Shown: positions 32,841 to 41,060 of the stretch, piece after piece | Numbering within the stretch: position 1 is the first letter of the stretch | Layout: each line of letters begins with the position of its first letter | Source of the DNA: Pseudomonas citronellolis | GTDB taxonomy: Bacteria > Pseudomonadota > Gammaproteobacteria > Pseudomonadales > Pseudomonadaceae | DNA: 64,000 bases | Assembly (NCBI RefSeq): GCF_900112375.1 | Contig: NZ_FOLS01000013.1 | Span: forward strand, 1-64,000 | Reading direction: 5' to 3' | Program-made: the position numbers and the translations under genes | Notes under the pieces: generated by a model | The model's database searches: none | Told to the model about the DNA's origin: nothing | What the model saw: the letters and a program-made list of their open reading frames with translations, nothing else

Positions 32841-33371
32841 TCAATAGCCGCCTTTCTTGCCGATGCCGGCGTAGGTGAAGTCGTATTCCACCTTGCAGGT
32901 CTCGAACCAGGGCGCCACGCCGGTTTCCTTGTCGACGTGGCGGCCGAACATGGAGGCCCCCGACGGCGGCAGGATGGTGTAGGTCAGGTGGTACTTGCCC
33001 GGGCCGAGCAGCTTGAGGTTGTCGCCGTAGTGCGGGCCGTCGCTGGCCACCATGCCGTGGAAGTCGCCCTTGAGGACCTGGTCGCTGCCGTCCTTGCGCA
33101 GCTCGTAGGCCACCCGCAGGTAGGGAATCCAGCTGCCCTCCTGGAAGCCGTTGGGGTTGTCGGCGGTGGCGGCGATGTCGGCCTCCAGGTGCACGTCGGA
33201 CTGCGCGGCGGCGCGCATCATCCCGGGCGGGTCCATCTCGATCGGCTGCAGGTACACCGCGCCGATCTCCATCCCGCCGCAGGCCTGCGGCGCGCCGATG
33301 GGGTACTCCTTGGCCGCCGCGAACGGGGCGGCGAGCGCCAGTATCACGGGAACGGCGCGGTTGATTCGCAT
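32841..33371 (-). CDS. ftrA: P19/Tp34-type periplasmic iron-binding protein, FtrA
   Basis: A 176-residue protein. The signal peptide MRINRAVPVILALAAPFAAA is followed by KEYPIGAPQACGGMEIGAVY. Conserved metal-site residues include Glu/Met in GGMEIG, His of SDVHLEADI and His of SDGPHYGDN. P19 proteins bind Cu and Fe and feed the FTR1 permease. Start 33371 has AAGGAG upstream; the longer frame to 33455 would overlap the Fur-like site and lacks a signal peptide. First gene of the operon. Confidence 0.91.
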   Translation of the reverse strand: MRINRAVPVILALAAPFAAAKEYPIGAPQACGGMEIGAVYLQPIEMDPPGMMRAAAQSDVHLEADIAATADNPNGFQEGSWIPYLRVAYELRKDGSDQVLKGDFHGMVASDGPHYGDNLKLLGPGKYHLTYTILPPSGASMFGRHVDKETGVAPWFETCKVEYDFTYAGIGKKGGY

Positions 33372-33437
33372 GGTCTTCTCCTTGGCTCGATAGATGAGGA
33401 ATCGCGAGCCCGCATTTAGGAACCAAACGACGCCATT

Positions 33438-33456
33438 GAGAATGATTTGTATCAAG
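33438..33456. promoter_or_regulatory. Fur-box-like site upstream of ftrABCD
   Basis: GAGAATGATTTGTATCAAG matches the 19-base Fur consensus at 11 positions, with 8 of 9 in the left half. It lies 67-85 bases before the ftrA ATG, a normal promoter distance. Iron-dependent repression is expected. Confidence 0.5.
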
Positions 33457-33567
33457 AATTCCTGAGGTAAATCCGCAAAGCCTGCGCGGCGAGGACAGGA
33501 AGACCAGGGCTGTCCACTTCCACGCTCACGGCGTTGATCGCCGATATGGCCTGCCCGGCGCAGAAGA

Positions 33568-33589
33568 GGGAGCGCCAGGCGGCGCTCCC
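33568..33589 (-). terminator. Hairpin after porin remnant
   Basis: A perfect 9-base stem (GGGAGCGCC / GGCGCTCCC) with a 4-base loop lies 19 bases after the stop of the porin remnant, followed on the minus strand by TCTTCT. It probably is the original terminator of that gene. Confidence 0.5.
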
Positions 33590-33607
33590 CTTTCGGCCGG
33601 CCCTGCC

Positions 33608-33890
33608 CTACCAGAGCGGCAAGGTGTAGCTGACGATCAGCCGCGTTTCGTCCAGGTCACGGCGATGGCCCTTGTCGCCATTGATCGTCACGCTCAGGTC
33701 AACCAGCGGGGCGATGGCGGTTCTCCGCGAATTCAGGGATGAAGCCGAGAGCGAGGCGTAAGGTAGGCCAGCCACGGGCTGGCATCGGCCAGGGCGGCGA
33801 CAGCCTGCGACCCGCCCGCCAGGACCGCGAGGTCGGTGTCGCGGAGCAAGGAAGCAAGGTCACTGGGCCGCCGACACGCCTTTCGACCTG
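33608..33890 (-). pseudogene. 3' remnant of an OprD-like porin gene
   Basis: Reading the minus strand in two frames gives a decayed C-terminal porin segment. One frame contains LLRDTDLAVLAGG and ends at a stop at 33733. The other contains PLVDLSVTINGDKGHRRDL and ends DETRLIVSYTLPLW at the stop 33608-33610. The terminal strand with a final aromatic residue is typical of OprD-family porins. No start or signal peptide is found, the frame changes, and a terminator-like hairpin follows. Family assignment is tentative. Confidence 0.45.
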
Positions 33891-33919
33891 ACGGCAGCCA
33901 ATCCGCGGCCGAGGTCACT

Positions 33920-35236
33920 CTAGTAGGACCAGACTGCCAATAACTGGGCATACAGGTTGGTTCTGTCATCGCCCAGTTGCGTGCCGCCTCCTGACACACT
34001 TCGCTGGGGCTTGTAAAAGCCCAGCAGAGGCAACAGCGTCCAATGCGGATCGATATTCCATTCGGCGTAGATATCGATCTCCCGTCCATCCCGATTCCCC
34101 AGCGATCGATCGAGGGTATCGAAAGAGTAGACGAGCGCCCCAAGGTTCAGGCCGTCCATGACGGAGGCCTTCAAACCCACATGGTGAACGGCCGTGTTGG
34201 TATTGAAAGGACCTGCATAGTTCGAGGCAACCTCGCCCTGGAACCAGGTGCCCAACGCCCGCCCGTTGCCGTAGAAAAGCGGGTCGTAGCCTTCCGAGAA
34301 ACGGCTGTAGCGATAATTGATGCTGGGTTTTCCCGGCAACTCGGTGAATGTCCAGCCCGCCTCCAGGTACCAGGCGCTTTCGTTCCCGTCACGCTTGTCT
34401 TCCCAGGCACGTTCCGCGGCGAGGAACAGGTTGGGAACCCCCATGTTGCCCTGCCCTCGCAGGCTGGCCACCTTCATCCCCCTTCGTTCCGGGTAAAGGA
34501 GCTCGCCAAGCTCGCGGTCGGTATCCAGGACCTTGATGAGAGTCAGCCCCAGCGTCCCTTCGTCGACGACATGCTCGAGCGTGGCAACCCCGAGTTCGGG
34601 TTTGGCCTGGGCCGGGTTGTCCGACTCCAGCCACATCAGGTCGCCCCGCAGCCCACGCTCACCGCCCCAGCGAAGAATGGCCGTCTTGTCGAACGCCCTG
34701 CGGCCCGTGAGGTAGTAGGCGCCCCCTCGGCTCACCCTGCCATCCAGCAGGCCGCGCCCAAGGTTCAAGGCGTCGCCGGCGATGAGGAAGCCGTCCCCCA
34801 CGACCACCGTTTGCCTTCCCGCGGAGACGTCGAGGGCGTTCTCGCCAAGCTGGGACAGGGCGTCCATGGAGCGCCAGCCCAGGTAGGCATTCTCGATCTT
34901 GGTGGTCCGCTCATCCCCCATGGTCCAGCCTGCCGCATCGCCGTCCCCGAAGGTGGCGCTGCTGACCCAGTCGAGCGCTCCGTATAGCTCGCCCGTCGCA
35001 GGTCTGCGTTGCCTGAAGTCGATTCCGTATTGCAACGTCGCCTCTTGCCAACGGCTGCTTCCTGCGTCCCTGGTACCGGCCTGGGCATAGCTCTCACGGC
35101 TGTGAAAAGCGCCAACGGCGCCTTGCAGTTTCACATCGAGTTCTGTCTCGGCATCCTGATAGAGCACTGCGGCATCCGCCCAGCCCGACAACGACAACAG
35201 CAGCGGAAGGGATGCCTTGAGTTTTTGTTTTCGCAT
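33920..35236 (-). CDS. Alginate-export-family porin (outer-membrane barrel)
   Basis: A 438-residue protein. The signal peptide MRKQKLKASLPLLLSLSGWADA is followed by AVLYQDAETELDVKLQGAVG and barrel strands, with LGWRSMDALSQLGENALDVSAGRQ, and the end is LLAVWSY. The pattern fits the alginate_exp/porin family. Substrate is unknown. The gene lies 50 bases after the SnoaL-like gene and may be the last gene of the permease/oxidase operon. An AAnAAnAA motif overlaps codons 3-5, suggesting catabolite control. Confidence 0.75.
   Translation of the reverse strand: MRKQKLKASLPLLLSLSGWADAAVLYQDAETELDVKLQGAVGAFHSRESYAQAGTRDAGSSRWQEATLQYGIDFRQRRPATGELYGALDWVSSATFGDGDAAGWTMGDERTTKIENAYLGWRSMDALSQLGENALDVSAGRQTVVVGDGFLIAGDALNLGRGLLDGRVSRGGAYYLTGRRAFDKTAILRWGGERGLRGDLMWLESDNPAQAKPELGVATLEHVVDEGTLGLTLIKVLDTDRELGELLYPERRGMKVASLRGQGNMGVPNLFLAAERAWEDKRDGNESAWYLEAGWTFTELPGKPSINYRYSRFSEGYDPLFYGNGRALGTWFQGEVASNYAGPFNTNTAVHHVGLKASVMDGLNLGALVYSFDTLDRSLGNRDGREIDIYAEWNIDPHWTLLPLLGFYKPQRSVSGGGTQLGDDRTNLYAQLLAVWSY
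35222..35229 (-). promoter_or_regulatory. Hfq/Crc (CA) motif in first codons of porin gene
   Basis: The sense strand reads AACAAAAA (exact AAnAAnAA), seven bases after the A of the ATG at 35236. Confidence 0.45.
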
Positions 35237-35260
35237 CGGAGGTCTCTTCGAGCAAGGAAG

Positions 35261-35279
35261 CGGCCTCGCTACGAGGCCG
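35261..35279. repeat. Intergenic palindrome CGGCCTCG-cta-CGAGGCCG
   Basis: A perfect 8-base-arm palindrome 8 bases after the SnoaL-like stop. A related palindrome, GGCCTCG-t-CGAGGCC, occurs at 35716-35730 in the next intergenic gap. The shared arms suggest a common mRNA-processing or stability function. Confidence 0.4.
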
Positions 35280-35286
35280 TAGGAAG

Positions 35287-35676
35287 TCAGGCGGGAATTT
35301 CACCTTCGGCGTACATATCCGCCGCTATGCGCCAACCGCTGTCAGTGAGCACCCAAACGAAGAGGCTCTTCATCGAGAAGGCCTCGCCATCCCGGGGCAG
35401 GACGCTCCAGGTCACCCAGGTGTAGGCTGCGGCGCCGCCAAGCGAATGGATGCGGTCGATTCGGATGGCCGCGCCACGGGAGTCGTCGACGAGGCTCCTG
35501 ACGAGTCCGACCAGCACGTCGGAGCCCTGGAGCAGAGGCTCGCTGCCCGGGCCGGCGATCTCGGTGGTCTGGGTATAGAGTTCATTGACGATGCCCTCGG
35601 CATCTCGACGCATCCACAACGACTGCAGTACGTCCAGGCGCTCTCGCAGGGCTGATTTCAGGGCAGCAGAAGCCAT
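35287..35676 (-). CDS. SnoaL-like / NTF2-fold protein
   Basis: A 129-residue protein starting MASAALKSALRERLDVLQSLW. The sequence has the cone-fold pattern with a C-terminal strand WRIAADMYAEGEIPA. AGAGGA lies before the ATG. Its place after the PuuB-like oxidase gene suggests an accessory enzymatic or ligand-binding role; the catalytic function cannot be named. Confidence 0.72.
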   Translation of the reverse strand: MASAALKSALRERLDVLQSLWMRRDAEGIVNELYTQTTEIAGPGSEPLLQGSDVLVGLVRSLVDDSRGAAIRIDRIHSLGGAAAYTWVTWSVLPRDGEAFSMKSLFVWVLTDSGWRIAADMYAEGEIPA

Positions 35677-35715
35677 CTTCGAATCCTCTTGGTCGAATTG
35701 ATTGGAGAGAAATGA

Positions 35716-35762
35716 GGCCTCGTCGAGGCCGGTTGGATCGGGCCGGCGTGTCAGCGCCGGCC
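35716..35762. repeat. Two palindromes downstream of the oxidase gene
   Basis: GGCCTCG-t-CGAGGCC (35716-35730) shares its arms with the palindrome at 35261-35279. A second hairpin, GGCCGGCG-tgtcag-CGCCGGCC (35741-35762), overlaps the oxidase stop codon. Neither is followed by a T-run. Confidence 0.4.
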
Positions 35763-37052
35763 GTTGCCGTATCCCGCGAGCTGGTGGCAGACCTTGCCCA
35801 GCGTGCAGATCAGGTTGCGCAGGCTGTCCTTGGCGTAGATGCGCGTGCGCGGGATGGAACTCATGACGTCCCAGTGGCGGGAACCCTCAGTCATGCCCTC
35901 GGCGACGACCCGGCTCACCACGTGGCTGGGCGTCACCCCGAAACCGGAGTACCCCTGCACGAAGAAGGCATTGGGGCGGCCGGGCAAGGTCCCGATCTGC
36001 GGGAACAGGTTCGCCGTGCATTCCATCGGGCCGCCCCAGGCCAGGTCGATCTTCACATGTCCGAGGTAGGGGAAAACCTTCAGCATCAGGTTGCGGTTCC
36101 AGGCCTTCAGGTCGTTGGGGATGTATTCCAGCGCGCGGGTGGCCGAACCGAAGAGCAGTCGGTTCTCGTTGGTCACGCGGTAGTACTCGATGACCGGCCG
36201 GATGTCGCTGAATGCGCCACGGATAGGGCTGATCTGCTCGATGAGCGAGTCCGGCAGCGGCTCGGTCACCAGTTGGAAGGCGTAGGTGCTGATCATGGTC
36301 CGGTGCAGTTCGGGCTCCAGGCGGTCGAGGAATGCACCGCAGGACCAGAGGATCTTCTTCGCCCGTACCGAGCCTTTCGCCGTGCGCACGTGGATCGTTT
36401 CGCCGTAGGTCACCTCCAGCACCGGCGTGTTCTCGAAGATGCGCCCGCCCAGGCCCACCAATGCCTTTGCCGAGCCCAGCAGCATGTTCAGCGAATGGAT
36501 GTGGCCATTGCCCATGTGCTTGAGGGCGCAGCTGTAGATGTCGGAGCCGACGATGTCCTTGACCGCGCTGCCTTCCAGGTAGGCGATCTCCTGGTCGGGG
36601 TTGAGCTGGCGGAACTCCTTTTCCCAGGCCTGCAGCAGCTTTCCCTGGCGCGCATTGAAACCGAGGTATCCATAGCCATGGCGAAAGTCGGCATCGATTC
36701 CATACTTCTCGATCCGCGACTTGATGATGGACGAACCCAGGTCGCTGATCTCGAAGATCGCCTGCAGCCCCGATTCGCCGACGCTGCGGCGAATCTTCTC
36801 CAGGTCATGGCCTATGCCGGCCATCACGTGTCCGCCGTTGCGCCCCGAACCGCCGAAGCCCAGGTAGCGCGCCTCCAGCAGGACGATGTCCGTCACCCCT
36901 CGCTCGATCAGCTCCAGGGCGGTGTTGACGCCGGAAAAACCACCGCCGATGACCACCACCTCGGCCTCCAGGTCCTGTTCCAGGTCGGCAAACCTGAGGT
37001 CGTACTTGCGGGTAGCGGTGTAGTAGGTAGTGGGTGTTTCGACAGACAGCAT
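35751..37052 (-). CDS. FAD-dependent amine oxidoreductase (PuuB/DAO family)
   Basis: A 433-residue D-amino-acid-oxidase-fold flavoenzyme. The segment TYYTATRKYDLRFADLEQDLEAEVVVIGGGFSG is typical of gamma-glutamylputrescine oxidoreductases; the FAD motif GGGFSG starts near residue 36 and the GSGRNGGHV segment follows. The C-terminal GYSGFGVTPSHVVSRVVAEG closes the FAD site. It oxidises an amine to an aldehyde. The adjacent APC permease suggests uptake and oxidation of an amine or amino acid. SD is AAGGTG, with an AAnAAnAA motif just upstream. Confidence 0.87.
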   Translation of the reverse strand: MLSVETPTTYYTATRKYDLRFADLEQDLEAEVVVIGGGFSGVNTALELIERGVTDIVLLEARYLGFGGSGRNGGHVMAGIGHDLEKIRRSVGESGLQAIFEISDLGSSIIKSRIEKYGIDADFRHGYGYLGFNARQGKLLQAWEKEFRQLNPDQEIAYLEGSAVKDIVGSDIYSCALKHMGNGHIHSLNMLLGSAKALVGLGGRIFENTPVLEVTYGETIHVRTAKGSVRAKKILWSCGAFLDRLEPELHRTMISTYAFQLVTEPLPDSLIEQISPIRGAFSDIRPVIEYYRVTNENRLLFGSATRALEYIPNDLKAWNRNLMLKVFPYLGHVKIDLAWGGPMECTANLFPQIGTLPGRPNAFFVQGYSGFGVTPSHVVSRVVAEGMTEGSRHWDVMSSIPRTRIYAKDSLRNLICTLGKVCHQLAGYGNGRR

Positions 37053-37061
37053 GGGATCACC

Positions 37062-37069
37062 TTGTTCTT
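37062..37069 (-). promoter_or_regulatory. Hfq/Crc (CA) motif before amine oxidoreductase
   Basis: The sense strand reads AAGAACAA, 10-17 bases before the ATG at 37052 and overlapping the SD region. Confidence 0.55.
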
Positions 37070-37085
37070 GTGGTTTCGGTTCGGG

Positions 37086-38504
37086 TCAACGGGGCAGCGC
37101 CGTTCGGGAAGGCAGCCGGTCCTGCCATCTGCGCAGGGCGAAGAGCACCAGCGACAACAGCAGGATGCCGATGCCGGTGACCACCTCGCGCAGGCCGCCG
37201 TAGCCCGCCAGTTCCGCCGAAGCAGCGCCGACCACCACGACCAGGCCGGTGAAGATGCTCAGGAGCCAGGCCACGGGCATCCAACCGCGGCCTAGGCGCA
37301 CGGGCCGTGGCACGGTGGAGGCGTCCTTGCGCAGGAGGATGAACCCGGACAGGGCGAAGAAGATGGCCACGAGGTAGCCGATATTCGCGGTGACCAGCAT
37401 CGCCAGGGGCGAAGACAGCAGGAAGATCATGCCCAGGTTGAGCACGACCGCGACGGTCATGCAGCGCCCCGGCACCTGGTGCTTGTTGAGGACGCCCAGC
37501 TGGCGGATGGTGAGCCCTTCGAGCGCCATGCCGTACAGTGCGCGGGAACCGTCCGCCAGGGCCGCGTTGAGGCCCATGAAGAGCCCCACCAGCAAAGTGG
37601 CCACGAAGAAGCCGCTGAAGCCGCTGCCAAGCACCGCATTGAACGCCTGGATGTAGAAACCGCTCGGGTTGGCCATGGCCTCTTCGCGGCCAACCATCCC
37701 TCCCAGCCCGAAAGCCACGGCGGCGAAGACAGCCACCGTATAGCCGCCGGAGGTCAGCAGCGCCAGGCGCATGTCCCGCTGGCTACGGTATTCCGGACCG
37801 AAGGCCGCGCACATCTCGGTGCCATAGGCGCTCCAGCTGACCAGGAACAGCCAGACCAGAGCGGTGCGCAAGGTCCCCCAGCTCCACACGACAGGTTGCG
37901 CCAGCTCCTCCCGGAAGCGCTCGAGGCTCCATCCGTCGCCGAACAACGGGGACACGGCGAGAACCAGAATCGGCACCAGCAGCAGCGCGCCCATGTACTT
38001 GGAGACGACGGCGGCCATATGCACGCCAAGGCGGTTGAATTGCCAGAAGAGCAGCAGCAGGCCGGCGCCGACGCACTGTGCGAAACCTATGTTCAGCGGC
38101 CCCAGCGCCAGCGTCCAGTCCTGCCCGGCGAACCACTGGGCCTGGATCAGGGCGCCGGCGCTGACGCTGACGATGGACAGAACGGCCGACCAGCCGAGCC
38201 AGTAGCCGAAAGACGCCAGGGGCCCGACCAGGACGCAGCGGCGGCGCCAGCCTTCGGTGGCGATCATGGCGATGCCGCCCGGCTTGTCCGGGAACATCGC
38301 GCAGACCTCGAGGAAGATCCAGTTCTGGCACGCCCCGATGGCCGCGGAGCCGACCCACAGCAGTAGCGCGCCGACGGGCCCGAGGACGCCCAGGGCGAAC
38401 CCGAAGGAGGCGAATATGGAGCCGGACACCGCCATCGACAGCGCGAAGGCATCCGTCCAGCGGAGGGTTTTCTGCAAGTGCTGATTATTGTTGTTGTCGT
38501 TCAC
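37086..38504 (-). CDS. APC-family amino acid/amine permease
   Basis: A 472-residue permease with about 12 transmembrane helices; the N-terminal segment LRWTDAFALSMAVSGSIFAS is characteristic of APC carriers. Start is GTG 38504, with GGAG 7 bases upstream. The first codons (Asn-rich, MNDNNNNQ) are AAC/AAT repeats that create AAnAAnAA motifs. It lies 33 bases before the PuuB-like oxidase gene and opposite an AraC regulator. Likely substrate: an amine or amino acid later oxidised by that enzyme. Confidence 0.88.
   Translation of the reverse strand: MNDNNNNQHLQKTLRWTDAFALSMAVSGSIFASFGFALGVLGPVGALLLWVGSAAIGACQNWIFLEVCAMFPDKPGGIAMIATEGWRRRCVLVGPLASFGYWLGWSAVLSIVSVSAGALIQAQWFAGQDWTLALGPLNIGFAQCVGAGLLLLFWQFNRLGVHMAAVVSKYMGALLLVPILVLAVSPLFGDGWSLERFREELAQPVVWSWGTLRTALVWLFLVSWSAYGTEMCAAFGPEYRSQRDMRLALLTSGGYTVAVFAAVAFGLGGMVGREEAMANPSGFYIQAFNAVLGSGFSGFFVATLLVGLFMGLNAALADGSRALYGMALEGLTIRQLGVLNKHQVPGRCMTVAVVLNLGMIFLLSSPLAMLVTANIGYLVAIFFALSGFILLRKDASTVPRPVRLGRGWMPVAWLLSIFTGLVVVVGAASAELAGYGGLREVVTGIGILLLSLVLFALRRWQDRLPSRTALPR
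38488..38495 (-). promoter_or_regulatory. Hfq/Crc (CA) motif in first codons of APC permease
   Basis: The sense strand reads AACAACAA followed by TAA-type repeats, 9-16 bases after the start of the GTG. The Asn-rich N-terminus of the protein appears to be a by-product of this RNA signal. Confidence 0.5.
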
Positions 38505-38721
38505 GGAAGGGCTCCGCGCAGGTTGTAAAGGAGCCTCTATTTAACGCGCCCGCGCAGAGCGGCGACATTGCTCAGAGCGCACACCGCATGGCCTGGCGTG
38601 CCAAGCCGTAATTGCCTTGAAACAACCATTAACATGTTAGTAAATTAACCCAGCCTCCGGCCGCTCCGGCAGGGCGGGCATAACAAGAAGTCCGGTGCAA
38701 TCCGGTAGCGGAGGTGAAGCG

Positions 38722-39660
38722 ATGAATCATCCTCTCGACCACGCCAGCGTGTTCCAGGGCCGCCAAGGGTTCGAAGCCTGGCATGGCGACCTCTCCTCCA
38801 ACTGCGGCACCTTCCACGTCGAGCCTCCAGCCGATGCTGGCATCGCCTCCTTCCGGGGCGCGGTAACCGCCGTCACGCCGGACCTCAGCTCGCTCCAGGG
38901 TGCGCGCATCACCAGCAACTGCCGGCATGTCCACCGCTCCCGGCGGGACATTCGCCAGGATGACAAGGACTTCTTCTACCTGGTCATGCAGGTAGGAGGC
39001 GAAGCGCTCATGTGCCAGTCCGACTCGCAGACCCGGCTGGGCAGCGGAGACCTGGTGCTGCTCGATATCACGCAACCCTGCGATTTCTACTTCGAGGGGC
39101 TGAGCGACCAGTTCTCGGTGATCCTCCCGCGCAACCAGGTGCTTCAGCGCTTCAGGGAGGGGCAGATACTGCTCAACCGACGCATCGGCTCCGCCTCCCC
39201 CCTGGGGGCGATGGGCGGCATGCTCGTAGGTCAGCTCTTCTCCAACCCCCTGCTCCGCATCGATGAAGCGACGGCCATGCGGGAGGCGATACTCGCGCTA
39301 CTTCGCCCGGCCCTCGACCATGGCGGACTAGGCGCACAGGCCGACGGCCCGTTGCTGCTCAAGGCCAAGACCTTCATCGAGAGGCACCTTGCCGACGAGG
39401 CCTTGTGCCCCGAGCAGATCGCCGGCTCGATAGGGACGTCGCTGCGCAACCTGCATCGGCTTTTCGCCCAGATGGAAACGACGGTCGGACGCTACATCCT
39501 GGATCGCCGCCTGCAATCGTGCGCAACGGCCATACGCGAGAGCGAGCAGAAAATCAGCAGCATCGCCTTTGCCCGGGGCTTCAAGGACTTCAGCCACTTT
39601 TCCCGTTCGTTCAAGAACCACTTCGGTGTTTCTCCCCGCGGGTACCGAACGAGCAAATGA
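38722..39660 (+). CDS. AraC-family transcriptional regulator
   Basis: A 312-residue regulator. The N-terminal cupin-like effector domain (AraC-binding-like) covers residues about 20-190. The C-terminal double HTH includes ICPEQIAGSIGTSLRNLHRLF-type and SSIAFARGFKDFSHFSRSFK sequences followed by FGVSPRGYR. ATG 38722 has GGAGGT upstream. Divergent from the APC permease/oxidase operon, it is presumably its activator, resembling FeaR-type amine-pathway regulators. Confidence 0.9.
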   Translation: MNHPLDHASVFQGRQGFEAWHGDLSSNCGTFHVEPPADAGIASFRGAVTAVTPDLSSLQGARITSNCRHVHRSRRDIRQDDKDFFYLVMQVGGEALMCQSDSQTRLGSGDLVLLDITQPCDFYFEGLSDQFSVILPRNQVLQRFREGQILLNRRIGSASPLGAMGGMLVGQLFSNPLLRIDEATAMREAILALLRPALDHGGLGAQADGPLLLKAKTFIERHLADEALCPEQIAGSIGTSLRNLHRLFAQMETTVGRYILDRRLQSCATAIRESEQKISSIAFARGFKDFSHFSRSFKNHFGVSPRGYRTSK

Positions 39661-39757
39661 ACGCCCCGGCCCCGCTGGATTTCCGGTCGTACAGCCGGGG
39701 CGCCAGTGGATGGGCCGGACATTGCCCGGGGAAGGACGGCCAGGCTCCAGAAGCAGA

Positions 39758-40972
39758 TCAGCGCCTTGCCCGGCACAGCCGATAACGCTGTGCCATGAAC
39801 CACAACCCGCTTGCCAGCAAGCCGGATAAGGCCATGGCGATCGACATGGGGTACGCCGTGCCATCCTGCAAGGCGGCGACCAGGCTGCTGACGAGAAAGG
39901 CGAAGAGGAACTGCAGGATGCCTATGAGCGCCGAGCCCATCCCTGCCAGGCTGCCGCTGGCGCCCATGGCGAGGGCGGCGGCGTTGCCGGCGATCAGCCC
40001 GAGCGAGGCGATGCACAGCCACAATGGCAGCAGCAGTAGCGCCAGTTGGCCCAGGCCAGCCACTGCGACCAGCGCCAGCCCGGCGGCCAGGTTCAGGCCG
40101 AGCGCCAGCCCCAGCAGGCGTTCCATCGAGTGGCGGCGCAGCAGTTGCCGATTGACCTGGGCGCCGACGATCAGGCCCAGCGCATTGAGGCCGAACAGCC
40201 ATCCATAGGCCTGCTCGCTGACGGCGAAGGTCCCCATGAATACGCTGGGCGAGCCGGTGATGAAGGCGAACATGCAGGCCTGCGCCAGGCCGCCGACCAC
40301 GGCGGGTATCAGGAAGGCCGGGGTCCGACACAGCGCCAGGTAGCCACGCCCCACGGCCAGCGGATGAATCGACTTGCGTCGCTGCGGCCCCAGGGTTTCC
40401 GGCACGTATCGCCACACCAGCCCCAGGCACAGAGCGGCGAACGACAGCAGGAACACGAAGATCGCCTGCCAGCCGGCGAACAGCAGGATCCACCCGCCAA
40501 GCAGCGGCGCGACTATGGGCGCAAAGGCCATCAGCGACATCAACAGCGACAGCACCCGGGCGCTTTCCAGCGGGCCGAACAGGTCGCTGACGATTGCCCG
40601 GCCAATGACCATGCCGGCGCAGCCGCCCAGCGCCTGGGCGAAACGCATGCCGCTGAACACCTCCAGGCTCGGCGCCAGCAGGCAGCCGAGGCTGGCGCCG
40701 AGGAACAGGACCACGCCCAGCAACAATGGCAGGCGGCGGCCGTAGCGGTCTATCAGCGGGCCATAGAAGAACTGCCCGACCGCCAAGCCGAGGAAGAACA
40801 GCGACAAGGTCGACTCCATGCCGCCATGGCTGGAGCCGAAATGCGCAGCCAGTTGTGCGAAGGCGGGCAAATACATGTCGGTGGCGAAGGGCGCGAAGGC
40901 GGCGAGCATCGCCAATACGACGATCAGGCGCCTGACGGCGTTGGGTGAACGGATATCTGCCGATGCCCGCAT
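39758..40972 (-). CDS. Bcr/CflA-family MFS efflux transporter
   Basis: A 404-residue, 12-helix MFS protein. The segment FAPFATDMYLPAFAQLA in helix 1 and DRYGRRLPLL in the first cytoplasmic loop are diagnostic of the Bcr/CflA drug-resistance group. Start 40972 has AAGGA upstream; the longer frame to 41047 adds a non-family tail. It is the last gene of the long minus-strand cluster. It may export a toxic pathway intermediate. Confidence 0.88.
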   Translation of the reverse strand: MRASADIRSPNAVRRLIVVLAMLAAFAPFATDMYLPAFAQLAAHFGSSHGGMESTLSLFFLGLAVGQFFYGPLIDRYGRRLPLLLGVVLFLGASLGCLLAPSLEVFSGMRFAQALGGCAGMVIGRAIVSDLFGPLESARVLSLLMSLMAFAPIVAPLLGGWILLFAGWQAIFVFLLSFAALCLGLVWRYVPETLGPQRRKSIHPLAVGRGYLALCRTPAFLIPAVVGGLAQACMFAFITGSPSVFMGTFAVSEQAYGWLFGLNALGLIVGAQVNRQLLRRHSMERLLGLALGLNLAAGLALVAVAGLGQLALLLLPLWLCIASLGLIAGNAAALAMGASGSLAGMGSALIGILQFLFAFLVSSLVAALQDGTAYPMSIAMALSGLLASGLWFMAQRYRLCRARR

Positions 40973-41060
40973 GCAGCGTTTTCCTTGTAGCGGAGCCGAT
41001 GGAGATTGGAGCGGCCTACGGGAACGAGGCGAGGCGCCGGCCGGCACCCCGCCCCTGGGG

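Noticed and set aside
38505-38721. Possible sigma-54 promoter in the APC permease/AraC gap
   Set aside because: TGGCAC occurs on the minus strand, but the -12 TTGC element is absent at the required spacing.
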